Part shown: positions 61,516 through 64,000 of the stretch, piece after piece | Numbering within the stretch: the stretch's first letter is position 1 | Layout: each line of letters starts with the position of its first letter | NCBI RefSeq assembly: GCF_017571525.1 | Contig: NZ_JAGETY010000005.1 | Span: 124,001-188,000, forward strand | Length of the DNA stretch: 64,000 nt | Direction of reading: 5' to 3' | Source: Hymenobacter sp. BT559 | GTDB lineage: Bacteria; Bacteroidota; Bacteroidia; Cytophagales; Hymenobacteraceae | The notes under the pieces: generated by a model | Told to the model about the DNA's origin: nothing | Databases searched by the model: none | Seen by the model: the letters and a program-made list of their open reading frames with translations, nothing else | Translations under genes and position numbers: made by a program

Positions 61516-62457
61516 ATGTCTGAATCTGTTATTCGCCTTGCTACCCGCGCTTCGCGCCTCGCCCTGTGGCAAACCGAGCACGTAGCCAGCCTGCTCAACC
61601 AAGCCGGCCTGGCCACCGAAATAGTGCCCATGCAAACCGTCGGCGACCAGGTGCTCGACCGCTCGCTGGCCAAAATCGGGGCCAAGGGCGTCTTCACCGA
61701 AGAGCTGGAAGAAAGCCTGCGCCGCGGCGATACACACCTGGCTGTGCACTCGGCCAAGGACGTGCAAAGCACCATTCCGCCCGACCTGGAACTGCTGGCT
61801 TTCCTGGAGCGCGAGCAAGTCAACGACGTGGTTATCAGTTTTCAGGAAGACTTCGATATTAGCCGGACCGGCATTGTGCTGGGCACCAGCAGCACCCGGC
61901 GCAAGGCCCTGCTGCGCCGGTTTTACCCCCTAGCCAGCACTGCCGAAGCGCGCGGCAACCTGCAAACCCGCGTGCGTAAGCTCGAAGAAGGGCAGTACGA
62001 TGCGCTGGTGCTGGCTTATGCCGGTGTGCATCGCATGGGCTACGACCACCTCATCCGGCACGTGCTGCCCACCGACCGCTTTGTACCACCCGTGGGCCAG
62101 GGCAGTATCGCCGTGGAGAGCTCCCGGTTTCTGGATAACGACCTGAAAGTGAAAATAAAGCAAGCCCTCGACCATGCCGATACGCACCGCTGCCTGCTGG
62201 CCGAGCGGGCCTTTTTGCGCACCATGGAAGGCGGGTGCAGCATCCCGTCGTTTGCGCTGGCGACTCTCACCCAAGCCGGCGACATTCGTTTGCACGGCGG
62301 CCTCATCAGCCTCAGCGGCGAAGAATACATAGACATTACCCAAACCGCGCCCGCCGCGCAGGCGGAGGGGCTGGGTATGGCCGTGGCCGAATACGTACTA
62401 GGGCATGGTGGTACGGCCATCCTGGCCAGCATCCGCGAGCACCGGGGCGAGCAGTAG
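61516..62457 (+). CDS. hemC: Hydroxymethylbilane synthase (porphobilinogen deaminase)
   Basis: A 313-residue enzyme that joins four porphobilinogens in heme synthesis. RLATRASRLALWQTEHVASLL at the start, LAVHSAKDVQSTIPPDL with the catalytic Asp region, GTSSTRRKALLRRFYP, and MEGGCSIPSF with the Cys that carries the dipyrromethane cofactor. Other hem genes are not adjacent. The gene starts 21 bp after the DUF2279 stop. Confidence 0.96.
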   Translation: MSESVIRLATRASRLALWQTEHVASLLNQAGLATEIVPMQTVGDQVLDRSLAKIGAKGVFTEELEESLRRGDTHLAVHSAKDVQSTIPPDLELLAFLEREQVNDVVISFQEDFDISRTGIVLGTSSTRRKALLRRFYPLASTAEARGNLQTRVRKLEEGQYDALVLAYAGVHRMGYDHLIRHVLPTDRFVPPVGQGSIAVESSRFLDNDLKVKIKQALDHADTHRCLLAERAFLRTMEGGCSIPSFALATLTQAGDIRLHGGLISLSGEEYIDITQTAPAAQAEGLGMAVAEYVLGHGGTAILASIREHRGEQ

Positions 62458-62478
62458 CCGCCCCAAGGCAGGCCGCAT

Positions 62479-62486
62479 TACTTTTG
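62479..62486 (+). promoter_or_regulatory. Predicted -7 element of the cyclophilin gene
   Basis: TACTTTTG matches TAnnTTTG and lies 29 bases before the chosen ATG at 62516. It supports that start over an in-frame ATG at 62405. Confidence 0.45.
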
Positions 62487-62515
62487 TGCTACCCAATCAG
62501 CTTCCTTTGCTGCTT

Positions 62516-63160
62516 ATGAAGTGGAACAGTTGCCTACGTTGCGCCATGGCGCTGGTGCTAGGCCTGCTGCTTGGCTGGCCGGCGCTAGCCGCCAAAAACC
62601 CAAAGCATAGCAAGAAGGATGAGGTAGTAACCATTAGCACCAGTCTGGGTGATATTCGCCTTATCTTATTTAGCGACACACCCTTGCACCGGGCCAACTT
62701 TCTAAAAAAGGCGGCTAGTGGCTACTATAACGGCACTACTTTTCACCGGGTAATCCCGAATTTTATGGTGCAGGGCGGCGACCCTAATTCCAAAGATGCG
62801 GACCCCAATAACGACGGCCAGGGGCCCGCTGGCGACCCCACCATCCCGGCCGAGCTAGCGGCCGGGCACCGGCACGACTACGGGGCCGTCGCCGCTGCCC
62901 GCCAGGCCGATTTTATGAATCCGCAGCGGGCTAGCAATAGCAGCCAGTTTTATATCGTGGAGAATCATCAGGGCACGCACTTCTTGGATGGACAGTACAC
63001 AGTGTTTGGGCAAGTAATTCAAGGGCAAGACATTCTGGATAAGATAGCCGCCCTGCCCCGCGATGGCCGCGACCGCCCCACTACGGACTTTCGGATGACC
63101 ATGCGGGTTGAAAAGCTAAAGAAGAAGAAAATCAGCGAATTGTATGGATATAAATATTAG
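62516..63160 (+). CDS. Cyclophilin-type peptidylprolyl isomerase, exported
   Basis: A 214-residue protein with a signal peptide (MKWNSCLRCAMALVLGLLLG). The cyclophilin domain has FHRVIPNFMVQGGDP, GAVAAARQADFMNPQRASNSSQFYIV, and FGQVIQGQDILDKIA; active-site Arg, Phe and Gln are present. It should isomerise prolyl bonds in periplasmic proteins, the third such gene in the window after the two parvulins. It follows hemC by 58 bp. Confidence 0.92.
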   Translation: MKWNSCLRCAMALVLGLLLGWPALAAKNPKHSKKDEVVTISTSLGDIRLILFSDTPLHRANFLKKAASGYYNGTTFHRVIPNFMVQGGDPNSKDADPNNDGQGPAGDPTIPAELAAGHRHDYGAVAAARQADFMNPQRASNSSQFYIVENHQGTHFLDGQYTVFGQVIQGQDILDKIAALPRDGRDRPTTDFRMTMRVEKLKKKKISELYGYKY

Positions 63161-63166
63161 CCGCGC

Positions 63167-64000
63167 GTGAAAATTCTGCTCACTGGCTCCAATGGCTTGC
63201 TAGGCCAGAAACTGGTGGCCCTCCTGCATCAAGCCCCCGGCATAGAGCTAATAGCCACGGCGCGGGGCATTAACCGACTAGCCGCCAGCTACCCCGACCT
63301 CCACTTTGTGCCGCTCGATGTAACGGAGGCCGCTCAGGTGCAGCAAGTGCTGGCCCAGCAGCGGCCCACCCACGTCATCCACACAGCCGCTATGACGCAG
63401 GTAGACGAGTGCGAGCTGAACCAAGCCGCTTGCTGGGCCCAAAACGTGACGGCGGTAGAATACCTGGCGGCCGCCTGCGCTCAACTCGATATCCACCTCA
63501 CGCACCTGAGCACCGATTTTATTTTTAACGGCGCCGAGGCGATGCTCAATGAGGAGGCTACACCCGACCCCATCAGCCACTACGGGGCTAGCAAGCTGGC
63601 GGCCGAGCAGGTGGTGCAGCGCACGCCCGGCCTGCGCTGGGCCATTGCGCGCACCGTGCTGGTATATGGCACTACCCTGGTTGCCGGCCGCAGCAACCTG
63701 GTGCTGTGGGTATACAATGCGCTGCGCAATAGTCAAAAAATCAAGGTGGTAAACGACCAGTGGCGCACCCCGACCCTGGCCGAAGACCTAGCCCAGGGTT
63801 GCTGGCTGCTGGCGCGGCAGTCGGCCCAGGGTATTTTTCACCTCAGCGGCCGCGAGCTGCTTACCCCTTACCAAATGGCTGGTCAGGTAGCCACTGTATT
63901 TGGGCTCGATATTGCGTTGCTGGAGCAGGTTGACGCTCAAACGTTTAGCCAGCCAGCGCGGCGGCCGCTGCGCACCGGTTTCTCCATTGCTAAGGCCGAG
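63167..64000 (+). CDS. RmlD-like NAD(P)-dependent sugar reductase (cut by window edge)
   Basis: A GTG at 63167 starts 278 codons that run off the right end. The protein begins KILLTGSNGLLGQKLVALL, an extended SDR cofactor loop GxxGxxG, and continues VIHTAAMTQVDECE, HLSTDFIFNG and a YGASK catalytic motif. These fit the dTDP-4-dehydrorhamnose reductase (RmlD) family. Other rhamnose genes are not visible, so the substrate is uncertain. It follows the cyclophilin gene by six bases. Confidence 0.87.
   Translation, partial: MKILLTGSNGLLGQKLVALLHQAPGIELIATARGINRLAASYPDLHFVPLDVTEAAQVQQVLAQQRPTHVIHTAAMTQVDECELNQAACWAQNVTAVEYLAAACAQLDIHLTHLSTDFIFNGAEAMLNEEATPDPISHYGASKLAAEQVVQRTPGLRWAIARTVLVYGTTLVAGRSNLVLWVYNALRNSQKIKVVNDQWRTPTLAEDLAQGCWLLARQSAQGIFHLSGRELLTPYQMAGQVATVFGLDIALLEQVDAQTFSQPARRPLRTGFSIAKAE

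Overview
The window looks like a piece of chromosome from a GC-rich member of the Bacteroidota, most likely a Hymenobacter-type organism. Four things point there. The gene content includes a SecD-SecF fusion, a TonB-dependent receptor with an N-terminal carboxypeptidase-like domain, BatD, DUF5777 and L31 type B. Upstream regions carry many matches to the Bacteroidota sigma factor -7 element TAnnTTTG, and clear Shine-Dalgarno sequences are scarce. CTAG tetranucleotides are common. Genus assignment is an inference. I found no tRNA, rRNA, CRISPR array, prophage or intact insertion sequence.

Layout. 0-16.5 kb is mostly on the minus strand: an RluA-type pseudouridine synthase (cut by the edge), a PhoB/PhoR-like pair, a DUF3108 protein, recA, a secreted unknown protein with an AT-rich 5' end, GNAT and SDR enzymes, a MoxR ATPase, two periplasmic PpiC-type chaperone/isomerases, and a partner-switching operon (membrane SpoIIE phosphatase, STAS protein, RsbW-like kinase). 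16.6-24.8 kb has guaB, a tiny lipoprotein, an FRG-domain protein, an SDR, hrpB, a DUF2071 protein and a rhodanese. 24.8-34.2 kb is on the plus strand: pnuC with an NadR-like ribosylnicotinamide kinase (NAD salvage), an aldose-epimerase-like protein, a TPP riboswitch driving a TonB receptor, modABC (molybdate uptake) and an acyl-CoA dehydrogenase. 34.2-38.5 kb holds two small secreted paralogs, a free-standing HIRAN protein, ruvB and queG.

38.7-44.9 kb is the accessory heart of the window. It has two tandem copies of a two-gene ferritin-like cassette (a Tat/lipoprotein type plus a second exported type), a frameshifted remnant of a third copy, and beside the remnant an AT-rich 1.66-kb lipoprotein gene of foreign composition. 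A perfect 40-bp inverted repeat separates that gene from the intact cassettes. 45.4-64 kb is again housekeeping: batD, aroC, an Nfu protein, a CPBP protease, a cytochrome c/YceI/DUF5777 operon, secDF, udk, rdgB, rpmE2, a GlmU-like protein, holB, a DUF2279 protein, hemC, a cyclophilin and an RmlD-like reductase cut by the edge.

The most unusual feature is a set of long intergenic hairpins (roughly 30-165 nt). They fall into several sequence families, and the largest has five copies. Within that family the arms differ between copies yet stay complementary to each other, and most copies of all families sit between genes transcribed in the same direction.
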